From NCBI GenBank assembly GCA_016872595.1, contig VGZJ01000017.1, positions 1-42,939 on the forward strand: 42,939 bases of DNA. The letters run 5' to 3'. The stretch comes from Planctomycetota bacterium. GTDB taxonomy: Bacteria; Planctomycetota; Planctomycetia; Gemmatales; Gemmataceae. This document shows positions 1 to 7,144 of the stretch, in pieces. Under the pieces are notes generated by a model that was given only the letters and a program-made list of their open reading frames with translations, did not search any database and was not told the origin of the DNA. Position 1 is the stretch's first letter, and every line of letters begins with the position of its first letter. The position numbers and the translations under genes are program-made.

Positions 1-1
1 G

Positions 2-100
2 ATCGCCGACCGCCTCATCGAGCTGAAGTGCGACCCGGACCTCCTCCGGAGTCTGTGGGACGGGTCCGACCTACCCTTCCCATATGCGAGGAGGAGATAG
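2..100 (+). CDS. C-terminal end of an unidentified protein (truncated by window edge)
   Basis: Frame 2 is open from the window edge to a TAG at 98-100 and reads as a plausible protein tail (IADRLIELKCDPDLLRSLWD...). The codons favour G or C at third positions, like the neighbouring genes. Only 32 residues are visible, so no family can be named. It lies 45 bp upstream of the sigma factor gene on the same strand. It could be a chance open frame; the upstream sequence would settle this. Confidence 0.45.
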   Translation: MADRLIELKCDPDLLRSLWDGSDLPFPYARRR

Positions 101-145
101 ACAGGATTCCCTACCTGCGGATCAGTAACCACACGAGGGGTCGGG

Positions 146-2218
146 GTGAACGCCACAATCGCCAAACTGACGCGCCTGACCGCCGCGCCGCGCGCCGGGG
201 CCGACGGGCCGCTGCTCGACGAGTACCTGCGCGGCGACCACGGCGCGTTCGCGGAACTCGTTCACCGGCACGCGGGCCTCGTGTTCGCGGCGTGCCGGCG
301 CGTCCTCGGCCACCGGCAAGACACCGAAGACGCCTTCCAAGCGACGTTCCTCGTGCTCGCGCGCCGGGCCGCGGACGTGTGGCCGCGCGAGGCTGTCGGG
401 TCGTGGCTGTTCGGGGTCGCGAACCGCGTCGCAATGAAGGCGCGTGCGACGCGCACCCGCAGCGCGAGCCGACTCCAGTCGCACCCGCTTGATGAAGTGC
501 CGGGCGCGCCGGCCGACACGCCCGACAGCGACGTGACGGAGTTGGTTCAGCGCGCGGTCGCCGGTTTGCCGCCGGTATACCGGGCCGCGGTGGTCGCGTG
601 CGACCTCGAAGGGCTTAGCCGAAAGGACGCGGCCGAGCGCTTGGGCTGGACCGAAGGGACGCTGTCCGGCCGGCTGGCTCGCGCGCGGGAGTTGCTCGCG
701 CGGCGCGTCCGGCGTACCGGCCTCACGCTTCCCGCGGCCGGCCTCGCGCTGCTCGGCGCGCCCGAAGCCGCGCCCGCCGCAACTGTGCGATCCGCAATCG
801 ACCTCGCGACCGGCGCGACCGCAACGGTCGGCGCGCCGGTCGCGGCACTTACCGAAGGGGTGGTACGTAGCATGGCGCTCTTCAAGGTGAAGGCAACGGC
901 CGCGGCGGTGTTCGTCGCGTGCGCACTCGGGTTCGGCGCGTTCGCCGCGAGCGGGGCCGGTTCGGGCGGCGGCGCGGCCGAGCAGAAGCAGATCCAATCG
1001 CAGTCACAAAGCTCGCCCGCGCCGGTCGCGACCAAGCCCGCTGACGAGAAGGCCCCGGCCCCGCCCGGCCCGCGCGACCTCGCCAAGCGCAAGACGACCG
1101 ACCTCGACCGGCTGCAAGGAACGTGGCAGGTGGTCGGGATCGACGAAGAAATCGACGACGGGAAGGGGAAGTTCGGCCCCAAGTCGTACCAGTTCGACCC
1201 CAAGATGCCGGCCGGCAGTTGGGTGATCGAGTTCAGCAACAGCACGATGACGATGCCCTATCGGGACGCGACCGAGGGCTGGAAGAGTCGCGCCTACAAG
1301 GTCGCGGTGGACGAAACGAGCAACCCTCGAGCCATCGACCTGCTCGACGGCGGCAAGCCGGTCGGCCGCGGCGTCTACGAGTTCACCCCCGCGACCAGTT
1401 GCCTGAAGTGCCACCAGCAGGCGTTCGACCGCGTGGACGTGGCGAGGTTGGAGGCCGCCAAGCGCTTGAATCATACCGCGTGTGCGCCGGGCATTAACGC
1501 CGGGGTCGAGGGGAAGCTGGGTGTGCGGCTCGCGCTCTCCATCGACGGCAAGCGGCCGACCAAGTTCGGCGGCCCCGGCGTGCTGGTGTTCCACCTGCAA
1601 CGCCCGGACGACGAGGTGAAGCCATTGAGCCAACGCCGGGCCGAGATCGAAGAGCTGCTGCGGAAAGCGATGACGGACGACGACAAGACCAAGCTCGAAC
1701 TGGTGAAGCGCGAACTAGAAGCGAAAGCCGCGCGGCTCCGGGCGCTGCGCGAGCGCGAGCGCGCGGAGGAAGCGACGAAAGAGGCCGAGAGCAATCTGGA
1801 GAAAGCTCGTCTACAGGTCTTTGCTGCCCAGATCGAACTCCAAAGGGCAACGGTCGAGCTGCAATCGGCAAAGGAAAAACTCGCGGTCGCGGAGAAGGCG
1901 CTCGCTGACGCCGCGAAGCCCGCGCCCGTGAAGCCCGCGCCGGTCAACCAAATCTACACGGTCTACGCCCGCCCACAGAACGGCCCGGAGAAGGTGATCC
2001 GCGCGCAGCTTGCCGGCGCACCGACCGTGTTCGAGGGGCTGGTTCACGCCGCCGACTTCGTCAGCATCAAGTCGGACGCCGTGACCGTGTGGATCGTCCG
2101 CGACAAGGTCGTGATGCCGGTCGATCTGAACGCCATCATCAACATGAACGACTTGAAGACCAAGTACGTGCTCAAGCCGGGCGATCAGCTCTTCGTGCAA
2201 GAGAAGGCCAAGAAGTAA
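146..2218 (+). CDS. Membrane-anchored ECF sigma factor fused to TIGR03067-like, coiled-coil and SLBB-like domains
   Basis: This is a 690-aa multidomain sigma-70 family (ECF) factor. Residues about 24-110 are region 2 (DEYLRGDHGAFAELV, then DTEDAFQATFLVLAR). Residues about 130-190 are region 4, ending in a helix-turn-helix (RKDAAERLGWTEGTLSGRLARAR). One membrane segment follows at about 248-271. The rest should lie outside the cytoplasm: a TIGR03067-like domain (about 318-487, LDRLQGTWQVVG) containing a CLKCH haem-type motif at 419-423, a long charged coiled coil (about 491-588), and a C-terminal domain ending YVLKPGDQLFVQ, which resembles the SLBB/polysaccharide-export fold. The GTG start at 146 follows a purine-rich GAGGGG. 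No anti-sigma gene is adjacent. Planctomycete ECF factors with long C-terminal extensions are known; a one-protein sensor/sigma role is inferred. The sigma and membrane parts are secure, the last domain is tentative. Confidence 0.88.
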   Translation: MNATIAKLTRLTAAPRAGADGPLLDEYLRGDHGAFAELVHRHAGLVFAACRRVLGHRQDTEDAFQATFLVLARRAADVWPREAVGSWLFGVANRVAMKARATRTRSASRLQSHPLDEVPGAPADTPDSDVTELVQRAVAGLPPVYRAAVVACDLEGLSRKDAAERLGWTEGTLSGRLARARELLARRVRRTGLTLPAAGLALLGAPEAAPAATVRSAIDLATGATATVGAPVAALTEGVVRSMALFKVKATAAAVFVACALGFGAFAASGAGSGGGAAEQKQIQSQSQSSPAPVATKPADEKAPAPPGPRDLAKRKTTDLDRLQGTWQVVGIDEEIDDGKGKFGPKSYQFDPKMPAGSWVIEFSNSTMTMPYRDATEGWKSRAYKVAVDETSNPRAIDLLDGGKPVGRGVYEFTPATSCLKCHQQAFDRVDVARLEAAKRLNHTACAPGINAGVEGKLGVRLALSIDGKRPTKFGGPGVLVFHLQRPDDEVKPLSQRRAEIEELLRKAMTDDDKTKLELVKRELEAKAARLRALRERERAEEATKEAESNLEKARLQVFAAQIELQRATVELQSAKEKLAVAEKALADAAKPAPVKPAPVNQIYTVYARPQNGPEKVIRAQLAGAPTVFEGLVHAADFVSIKSDAVTVWIVRDKVVMPVDLNAIINMNDLKTKYVLKPGDQLFVQEKAKK

Positions 2219-2230
2219 CCGGGCCCGCGC

Positions 2231-2260
2231 GGCCGGCGTTTGCCCTTGCGAACGCCGGCC
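2231..2260 (+). terminator. GC-rich hairpin after the sigma gene
   Basis: GGCCGGCGTT and AACGCCGGCC form a perfect 10-bp stem around a 10-nt loop, 13 bp after the sigma factor stop and 19 bp before the next start. There is no clear U tract, so intrinsic termination is likely but not proven. Confidence 0.5.
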
Positions 2261-2279
2261 GGTCGCGGATAATCCCGGC

Positions 2280-2972
2280 ATGTCACTCGCGCGCACTCTC
2301 CTTTTCGCGGCTCTCGTCCTCGCTCCGAACGCGGTTCGCGCCGCGGACCCGGCCGTTGTGGTCGCGCTCGGCGACTCCATCACCCGCGGCGAGCGCGCCG
2401 GCGTGAAGGCCGACGAGACCTTCGCCGCGCTCCTCCAATCCGAAAGCAAGGGCCGGGCAAAGGTGCTGAACGCCGGCGTCGGCGGCGAGCGCACCGACGG
2501 CGCGCTCGCGCGCCTCGATAAGGCCGTGCTCGCGCACAAGCCCGCGGTCGTCCTCGTCATGTACGGCACCAACGACAGCTACGTTGACGTCGGCAAGAAG
2601 GAACCGCGACTTACGGTCGAGCAGTACCGCGATAACCTCACCAAGCTCGTCGATGCGATCCGCAAGGGCGGTGCGGAACCGATCCTGATGACCGTGCCGC
2701 GCTGGGCACCCGACGCCAAGAACGGCGCGGGCGAGAACCCCAACGTGCGCCTCGAGAAGTACATGGAAGCGTGCAGGGCGGTCGCCAAAGACAAAAAGGC
2801 CAAGCTCGTCGATCACTTCGACCACTGGACGAAGGCCGAGGCCCGCGGCACGAAGGTGCGCGACTGGACGACCGACGGCTGCCACCCGAACCCGCGCGGG
2901 CACAGCGAACTGGCCGACCTCGTCCGCCCCGTCTTGTACTCCGCGCTCGGCGCGGACGCGCCGAAGCCGTAA
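2280..2972 (+). CDS. Secreted SGNH/GDSL-family hydrolase
   Basis: A 230-aa protein with an N-terminal signal peptide (MSLARTLLFAALVLAPNAVRAAD, cleavage near AxA). The SGNH blocks are all present. Block I holds the catalytic Ser (VVALGDSITRG). A central Gly is in NAGVGGERT. Block III is MYGTNDSY with its Asn. Block V holds the Asp-His pair (DGCHPNPRGH). The length is normal for the family. It is probably an exported esterase or acyl-carbohydrate deacetylase; the substrate cannot be read from sequence. It starts 61 bp after the sigma gene, with a hairpin between, and ends 19 bp before the preferred rpiA start, so it may be cotranscribed with rpiA. Confidence 0.9.
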   Translation: MSLARTLLFAALVLAPNAVRAADPAVVVALGDSITRGERAGVKADETFAALLQSESKGRAKVLNAGVGGERTDGALARLDKAVLAHKPAVVLVMYGTNDSYVDVGKKEPRLTVEQYRDNLTKLVDAIRKGGAEPILMTVPRWAPDAKNGAGENPNVRLEKYMEACRAVAKDKKAKLVDHFDHWTKAEARGTKVRDWTTDGCHPNPRGHSELADLVRPVLYSALGADAPKP

Positions 2973-2991
2973 CTCTCAGGGAGTGCCGACC

Positions 2992-3660
2992 GTGGCCGAC
3001 ATCTCGGAACTGGCCGTCGATCTGATCGCGGCGGACAGCGTCGTGGGCCTCGGCACCGGGCGCGCCGCGACGGCGTTCATCCACGCGCTCGGCGCGCGCG
3101 TCCGCGCCGGGCTGCCGGTTCGCGGCATCCCCACGTCCGACGCGAGCGCCGCCCTCGCCGCGCAGCTCGGCATCCCGCTCGTCACGTTCGACGACGTGGA
3201 CGCGATCGACGTGTGCGTGGACGGCGCGGACGAAGTGGACCCGGCCGGCGACCTGATCAAGGGCTACGGCGGCGCGCTCCTGCGCGAGAAGATCGTGGCC
3301 GCGTTCTCGCGCAAGCTCGTCATCCTCGTGGGTTCGGAGAAACTCGTCCCGGCGCTGGGCGCGCGCGGCATCCTGCCGGTGGAAGTGGTGCCGTTCGCGA
3401 TCACCCCGGCGCGGCGGCAGATCGCGGCGCTCGGCTTCGACCCGGTCCAGCGCGCGAAGGACGGGAAGCCGTACCTGACCGACAACGGGAACTTCATCCT
3501 CGACTGCAAAACCGGCCCGTTGAAGGACGCCGCCGCGACCGACCGCGCGCTGCACGCGGTCCCCGGCGTGGCCGGCACCGGCCTGTTCATCCGCCGCGCG
3601 CACACCGTCATGGTGCAGGACGGCGCGAACGCCGAGGTGCGCCGCGGCAGCGCCGCCTGA
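2992..3660 (+). CDS. rpiA: Ribose-5-phosphate isomerase A
   Basis: RpiA interconverts ribose 5-phosphate and ribulose 5-phosphate in the non-oxidative pentose phosphate pathway. Family motifs are clear: the phosphate-binding GLGTGRAATAFI near the N-terminus, VDGADEVDP with the catalytic Asp residues, and IKGYGGALLREKIVA with the catalytic Lys and Glu. The length of about 222 aa is normal. The ORF track begins at a GTG at 2983, but AGGGAG at 2978-2983 overlaps that codon and is better spaced (about 8 nt) for the GTG at 2992, so I prefer the latter. It follows the SGNH hydrolase closely on the same strand. Confidence 0.93.
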   Translation: MADISELAVDLIAADSVVGLGTGRAATAFIHALGARVRAGLPVRGIPTSDASAALAAQLGIPLVTFDDVDAIDVCVDGADEVDPAGDLIKGYGGALLREKIVAAFSRKLVILVGSEKLVPALGARGILPVEVVPFAITPARRQIAALGFDPVQRAKDGKPYLTDNGNFILDCKTGPLKDAAATDRALHAVPGVAGTGLFIRRAHTVMVQDGANAEVRRGSAA

Positions 3661-3743
3661 CGCGCCCTCAACTTGATTCCGCCGCAATCCGTCGCTAGCC
3701 TACGGAGTTGAGGCGCTGCCCGCCTCGCGCGCCGGGGCCACCC

Positions 3744-4694
3744 ATGCCGCTCACGCTGGAGCAATACGCCGAGCGCCTCGACGCGCGCACCGACCTGCCG
3801 TGGCCCGCGGCCCCGAAGGTGGACGCGCCGAAGGCCAAGCCGTCGCTCCACCCGATGCCGGTCAAGGCCGTCTTCTGGACCGTGTACGGCACGCTCGTGG
3901 CCGTCCCGCAGGGCGAGCTGCAGTTCGAGCACCCGCAAGAGTTCGTCACCCTCGCCGCGCTCGAGAAGCTCATCAAAGAATTCAAGATGTGGCAGTCGAT
4001 GAGCCGCAAGCCGGGCGCGCCGTCGGAGTACATGCGCGAGCTGTTCAAAAAGGCGCTGACGGCGTTACAACTGGCCGGGAGCGGCGGCGAGAAGTACCCG
4101 GAGGTGCAGTGCGAGCGCGTCTGGGACGACATCGTGAAGAAGCTGTTCCAGAAGGACTACAGCTTCGATGCCGGCACCTACGGCTCGATGAACGAGTACG
4201 TGAAGAAGATCGCGTACTTCTACCACGCCAGCATTCAGGGCAGCGGCCCGTACCCCGGCGCGGCCGACGCGCTCAAGCTCCTCGCCGAGCGCGGCGTCCA
4301 CAACGGCCTGCTCGCGGACGGCCAGTGCTTCACCGCGGGCCAGCTCCAGCGGTGCCTGAGGCAGCAAGACCCGGACTTCGACCTGAGCGCCGTGATCCCG
4401 CCCGCGTTGCGCGTGATCTCCGCGGAGAAGAAGGCCCGGAAGCCGTCCGAGACGCTGTTCAAGGCTGCGGTCGCGGCGGCCGGGACGAAGGGGGTCAGCC
4501 CGTCCGAGGTGCTACACGTCGGATCGAGCTTGACGCGCGACATCGGCCCGGCCAAAAGGTACGGCTTCCGCACGGCCCTGTTCGCCGGCGACAAGGCGAG
4601 CCTGTCCGCGACCGCGGACCAACTGAAAGACCCGGCCCTGCGCCCGGACGCGCTCGTGACCGAGCTGCCGCAGGTGTTGGAACTGATCGCGTAG
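3744..4694 (+). CDS. HAD-superfamily-like protein lacking the nucleophilic Asp
   Basis: A 316-aa protein from the ATG at 3744; a TTG at 3708 would add 12 residues. The HAD fold is recognisable. Motif I appears as AVFWTVYGTL (Thr46 where haloacid-dehalogenase relatives have the nucleophile in FDVYGTL). A motif II-like segment is GLLADGQ, motif III has Lys in KKARKPSETLF, and motif IV is HVGSSLTRDIGPAKRYG. With Thr replacing Asp, normal HAD phosphatase or dehalogenase chemistry should be impossible, so a non-catalytic or altered role is inferred. The N-terminal extension (LEQYAERLDARTDLPWP) and the helical cap are not assignable. It is followed by a repeat-rich intergenic stretch. Confidence 0.8.
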   Translation: MPLTLEQYAERLDARTDLPWPAAPKVDAPKAKPSLHPMPVKAVFWTVYGTLVAVPQGELQFEHPQEFVTLAALEKLIKEFKMWQSMSRKPGAPSEYMRELFKKALTALQLAGSGGEKYPEVQCERVWDDIVKKLFQKDYSFDAGTYGSMNEYVKKIAYFYHASIQGSGPYPGAADALKLLAERGVHNGLLADGQCFTAGQLQRCLRQQDPDFDLSAVIPPALRVISAEKKARKPSETLFKAAVAAAGTKGVSPSEVLHVGSSLTRDIGPAKRYGFRTALFAGDKASLSATADQLKDPALRPDALVTELPQVLELIA

Positions 4695-4706
4695 CCGGCC
4701 GCCTTC

Positions 4707-4772
4707 TGTAGCCGGCCGCACTGAGGCCGGGGCTACACGACGCACACGGCACCGGCCTTACTGAGGCCGGCT
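4707..4772. repeat. Short palindromic repeats (tgtagccggcc / ggccggggctaca)
   Basis: The spacer after the HAD gene holds GTAGCCGGCCGC twice (4691, 4709). A hairpin pairs TGTAGCCGGCC with GGCCGGGGCTACA (4707-4737, small bulge). A second hairpin follows, ACCGGCC-TTACTGA-GGCCGGCT (about 4751-4772), with the same CTGAGGCCGG core. This looks like a dispersed palindromic repeat family, possibly also serving as a terminator. Confidence 0.6.
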
Positions 4773-4805
4773 ACTGAGATAGGTCTAGGCTGAGGGAGAA
4801 GCCAG

Positions 4806-5336
4806 ATGAGTGTTGACGCGCCGACCGCTCTTACCGCTGAGATTCCGCTGCACCTGCGCGCGTTCGATTTCACCCGCCCGGTGTTCGACATCGAGCAGAT
4901 TCGCGCGATCAACCCGCACCGGCACGAGTTCGAGATGCTGAGCGGGATCGTCCACCTCGACCCGCCGCGGCACTCTATCGTCGGGTTCAAGGACATGCGC
5001 GCCGACGACTTCTGGGCGCGGGGCCACATGCCGGGGTTCCCGCTGTTCCCCGGCGTGCTGATGATCGAGGCCGGGGCGCAACTCTGCGGCTTCTACTACA
5101 GCCAACAGCAGATCGGGCCGCCCGGCATCCTGCTCGGACTCGCCGGCGTCGAAGAGGGGCGGTTCATCCGGCAGGTGCGGCCCGGCGAGCGCCTCGTGAT
5201 CGTCGGCAACGCGGTCAAGATGCACCGCCGGTTGGCGAAGTTCGCCGCGGTCGGGTACGTCGGCGCGGAGAAGGCGTTCGAGGTCGTCGTCGCCGGCGTG
5301 CCGCTGGGGAAGATGGAGGAGCTGCGCGGTGCGTAA
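4806..5336 (+). CDS. FabZ/FabA-like 3-hydroxyacyl-ACP dehydratase (hotdog fold)
   Basis: A 176-aa hotdog-fold protein. The diagnostic helix is GHMPGFPLFPGVLMIEAGAQ: the catalytic His of the HxxxPxxPG signature and the Glu of the IEA segment are both present. The expected reaction is dehydration of 3-hydroxyacyl-ACP in fatty-acid synthesis. It is slightly longer than typical FabZ, with an extra N-terminal segment (about 30 residues, HLRAFDFTRPVFDIEQIRAINPHRHEFEML) that resembles the usual FabZ start. GGGAGAAG precedes the ATG. Its last 8 bp overlap trmB. Planctomycetes often carry several FabZ-like paralogues, so a role outside core fatty-acid synthesis is possible. Confidence 0.85.
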   Translation: MSVDAPTALTAEIPLHLRAFDFTRPVFDIEQIRAINPHRHEFEMLSGIVHLDPPRHSIVGFKDMRADDFWARGHMPGFPLFPGVLMIEAGAQLCGFYYSQQQIGPPGILLGLAGVEEGRFIRQVRPGERLVIVGNAVKMHRRLAKFAAVGYVGAEKAFEVVVAGVPLGKMEELRGA

Positions 5337-6027
5337 GCCTCGCCGCCTGACCGACGAGCAGCTCGCGCCGTGGGTCGTGACAGTGGCGAGCGGGGGGCCT
5401 CAGACCCCTGATGCGTCGGGAATCGCGTGTCTCGATTGGCCCGTGCTGTTTGGCAATGCGAACCCCGTCGAGATCGAGGTCGGCACCGGGAAGGGGTTGT
5501 TCCTCCTGCACGCCGCGACCACGCGCCCCGGCACGAACTTCCTCGGAGTCGAGATCGTCCGCAAGTACCAACTCTACGCCGCGACGCGGTACGCGGTCCG
5601 CGAGTTGCCGAACGTGAAGACCGCGTGCGCCGACGCGAAGGTCGTGCTGCGCGACTTCGTCGCGCCCGGCAGCGTGGCCGCGGTCCACGTCTACTTTCCC
5701 GACCCGTGGTGGAAGGCCCGGCACAAGAAGCGGCGGGTGTTCACGCCGGAGTTCGCGGCGGACGCGGCCCGCGCGATCGCGCCCGGCGGCCGACTGTACC
5801 TCGCCAGTGACGTGGAAGAGTACTTCAACGTGATGGTCGCCATCGTCCGCGCGATGCCGGCGTTCGCGGAGCGCCCGGACGAGGCCGACCGCGCCGCGCC
5901 GCAAACCGACATGGGCTACGCGACCAACTTCGAGCGCAAGGCCCGCGAGACCGGCGGCAGCGTGTGGCGCGCCGTGTTCGCGCGCACCGCGGAAGCGGTC
6001 ACGGTCGCGCCCGACCCCGCCGGCTGA
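5329..6027 (+). CDS. trmB: tRNA (guanine-N7-)-methyltransferase
   Basis: TrmB uses SAM to make m7G46 in the tRNA variable loop. The SAM site EIEVGTGKGLFL, the segment NFLGVEIVRKY and the family signature VYFPDPWWKARHKKRRV are all present in order. The length of 232 aa is typical. The GTG start at 5329 overlaps the end of the FabZ-like gene. Its ribosome-binding site (GGAGGA at about 5315-5320) lies inside that gene, so the two are probably translationally coupled. A strong hairpin follows the stop. Confidence 0.94.
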   Translation: MRKPRRLTDEQLAPWVVTVASGGPQTPDASGIACLDWPVLFGNANPVEIEVGTGKGLFLLHAATTRPGTNFLGVEIVRKYQLYAATRYAVRELPNVKTACADAKVVLRDFVAPGSVAAVHVYFPDPWWKARHKKRRVFTPEFAADAARAIAPGGRLYLASDVEEYFNVMVAIVRAMPAFAERPDEADRAAPQTDMGYATNFERKARETGGSVWRAVFARTAEAVTVAPDPAG

Positions 6028-6041
6028 GCGCAAAACGAAAC

Positions 6042-6063
6042 GCGGGCGGCAACCGCCGCCCGC
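6042..6063. terminator. Bidirectional hairpin between convergent genes
   Basis: GCGGGCGGC-AACC-GCCGCCCGC is a perfect 9-bp stem with a 4-nt loop between the convergent trmB and cysteine-rich genes. An A-rich run (CAAAACGAAA) precedes it, which reads as a U-rich tail on the minus strand, so it is a good terminator for the minus-strand gene and probably serves both. Confidence 0.65.
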
Positions 6064-6093
6064 GCCGCCCGGTTCCGGGCATTTACTTCAGCA

Positions 6094-6555
6094 CTACTTC
6101 AGGGTGACGCCCGCGACGACGGCGGCGGTGGCGACCTTCGCCGGGGTCAGGCAGTGCGGGCAGCACTCCTCTTCGACCGGTGCGGCCTTCACCGCGACGG
6201 CGGAAGGGGTCAAGCAGCACGCGGCCCCGGCGACGCAGCAGTCGGCCCCGACCGCGCAGCAGTCCAGCTTGGCCGCGGTCTTGGTCGCGGCCTTCGCGGA
6301 CTCGCAGCACGCGCCGGTGACGCAGCACTCGACGCCGGCGATGCAGCACGCGGCGTTCGGCCCGCAGCAGTCCGGGGTGCCGCTGTTCGCGCAGCACGCC
6401 GGGTTCGGGGAGTCGGGGCAGCAACCGCCGGTCTTGGCGACCGGGGCCGACTTCAGCTTGCAGCACGGCGACGACGAGGACTCGCCCGTGCCGAAGTAGT
6501 AGGCCGCGCCGCCGCCGACCATCAGGGTCGCGGTGAGGATTGCAAACACCTTCAT
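6094..6555 (-). CDS. Exported cysteine-pair repeat protein
   Basis: A 153-aa protein from the ATG at 6555 (upstream GGAGAACG). The track's longer start adds a non-signal-like leader. Residues 3-21 form a hydrophobic signal or anchor (VFAILTATLMVGGGAAYYF). The remainder holds 23 cysteines, 22 of them in 11 CC pairs (residues 31, 45, 54, 63, 70, 77, 83, 99, 106, 113, 131) plus a final CCPHC. Pairs recur every 7 residues (63/70/77 and 99/106/113) or 9 residues (45/54/63). I recognise no family. Vicinal cysteines suggest binding of soft metals or a dense disulfide framework, in an exported, metallothionein-like manner; this is inference. It lies just downstream of another cysteine-containing exported protein on the same strand. 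Confidence 0.8.
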   Translation of the reverse strand: MKVFAILTATLMVGGGAAYYFGTGESSSSPCCKLKSAPVAKTGGCCPDSPNPACCANSGTPDCCGPNAACCIAGVECCVTGACCESAKAATKTAAKLDCCAVGADCCVAGAACCLTPSAVAVKAAPVEEECCPHCLTPAKVATAAVVAGVTLK

Positions 6556-6619
6556 GATCGTTCTCCGTTGAAGAATGAATGATTGGGAAAGAACTACGGA
6601 ACCGTCCGGCACGTGCCTG

Positions 6620-7075
6620 CTAACAACGGAAAACGTGGCGCTCGAAGAGTGCGGAGTAACGGGGATCGACTCCGGTACGTCCCGGCGCGGGGAGCGCGCG
6701 GGCGCGGCCGAAGTGGTCAGAAGCCTTCGGCGCGAGGCTCGCGAACGGGAGGCGCTCGCCGGTCGGCTCCGGGGCCGGTACGGTCGGCTCGCCCTCCGGC
6801 TTTGCGGCGTCCGGGCGCTCGACGCAACAGGCGCACGAGTCCGGCGCGGCCGGTTGCGGGGGCTGATGTTCGGTCGGGATTGTGGGTACGGGCCGGGGCG
6901 CCTCGTCGTTGCAGCAGTGCGCGCACTTGGGCGCGGCCGGTGGCGGAACGGGCACTTCTTGTGCGCACGCCTGCGCGGCGCTGACCGCGGGGCGGAACAG
7001 CCCGACCTTGCAGCAACAGAGGGCCGGGGCCAGAACGACCGCCAGCGCCAGCCCGATGTGGAGCGTCGCCCGCAT
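6620..7075 (-). CDS. Small exported or membrane-anchored Cys/Pro-rich protein
   Basis: A 151-aa protein from the ATG at 7075 (AGGTG just upstream); the track start at 7111 is less likely. The N-terminus is a hydrophobic signal (LHIGLALAVVLAPAL) running into CCCK. The middle is Pro-rich with KCAHCC and SCACC clusters, and the last residue is Cys. The tail (about 95-151) is low in hydrophobics and rich in Pro, Arg and Ala. No known family is recognised. It sits 64 bp upstream of the CC-repeat gene on the same strand, and the shared cysteine clusters and export signals suggest a functional pair, perhaps metal handling. The coding call rests on signal peptide, start site and context. Confidence 0.65.
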   Translation of the reverse strand: MRATLHIGLALAVVLAPALCCCKVGLFRPAVSAAQACAQEVPVPPPAAPKCAHCCNDEAPRPVPTIPTEHQPPQPAAPDSCACCVERPDAAKPEGEPTVPAPEPTGERLPFASLAPKASDHFGRARALPAPGRTGVDPRYSALFERHVFRC

Positions 7076-7144
7076 CACCTGTAGTATTCCTTCGCGCGCA
7101 GGTTCCGTCAAGTGAATACCGTACCCGCGGCACGTTCTGTCAGA

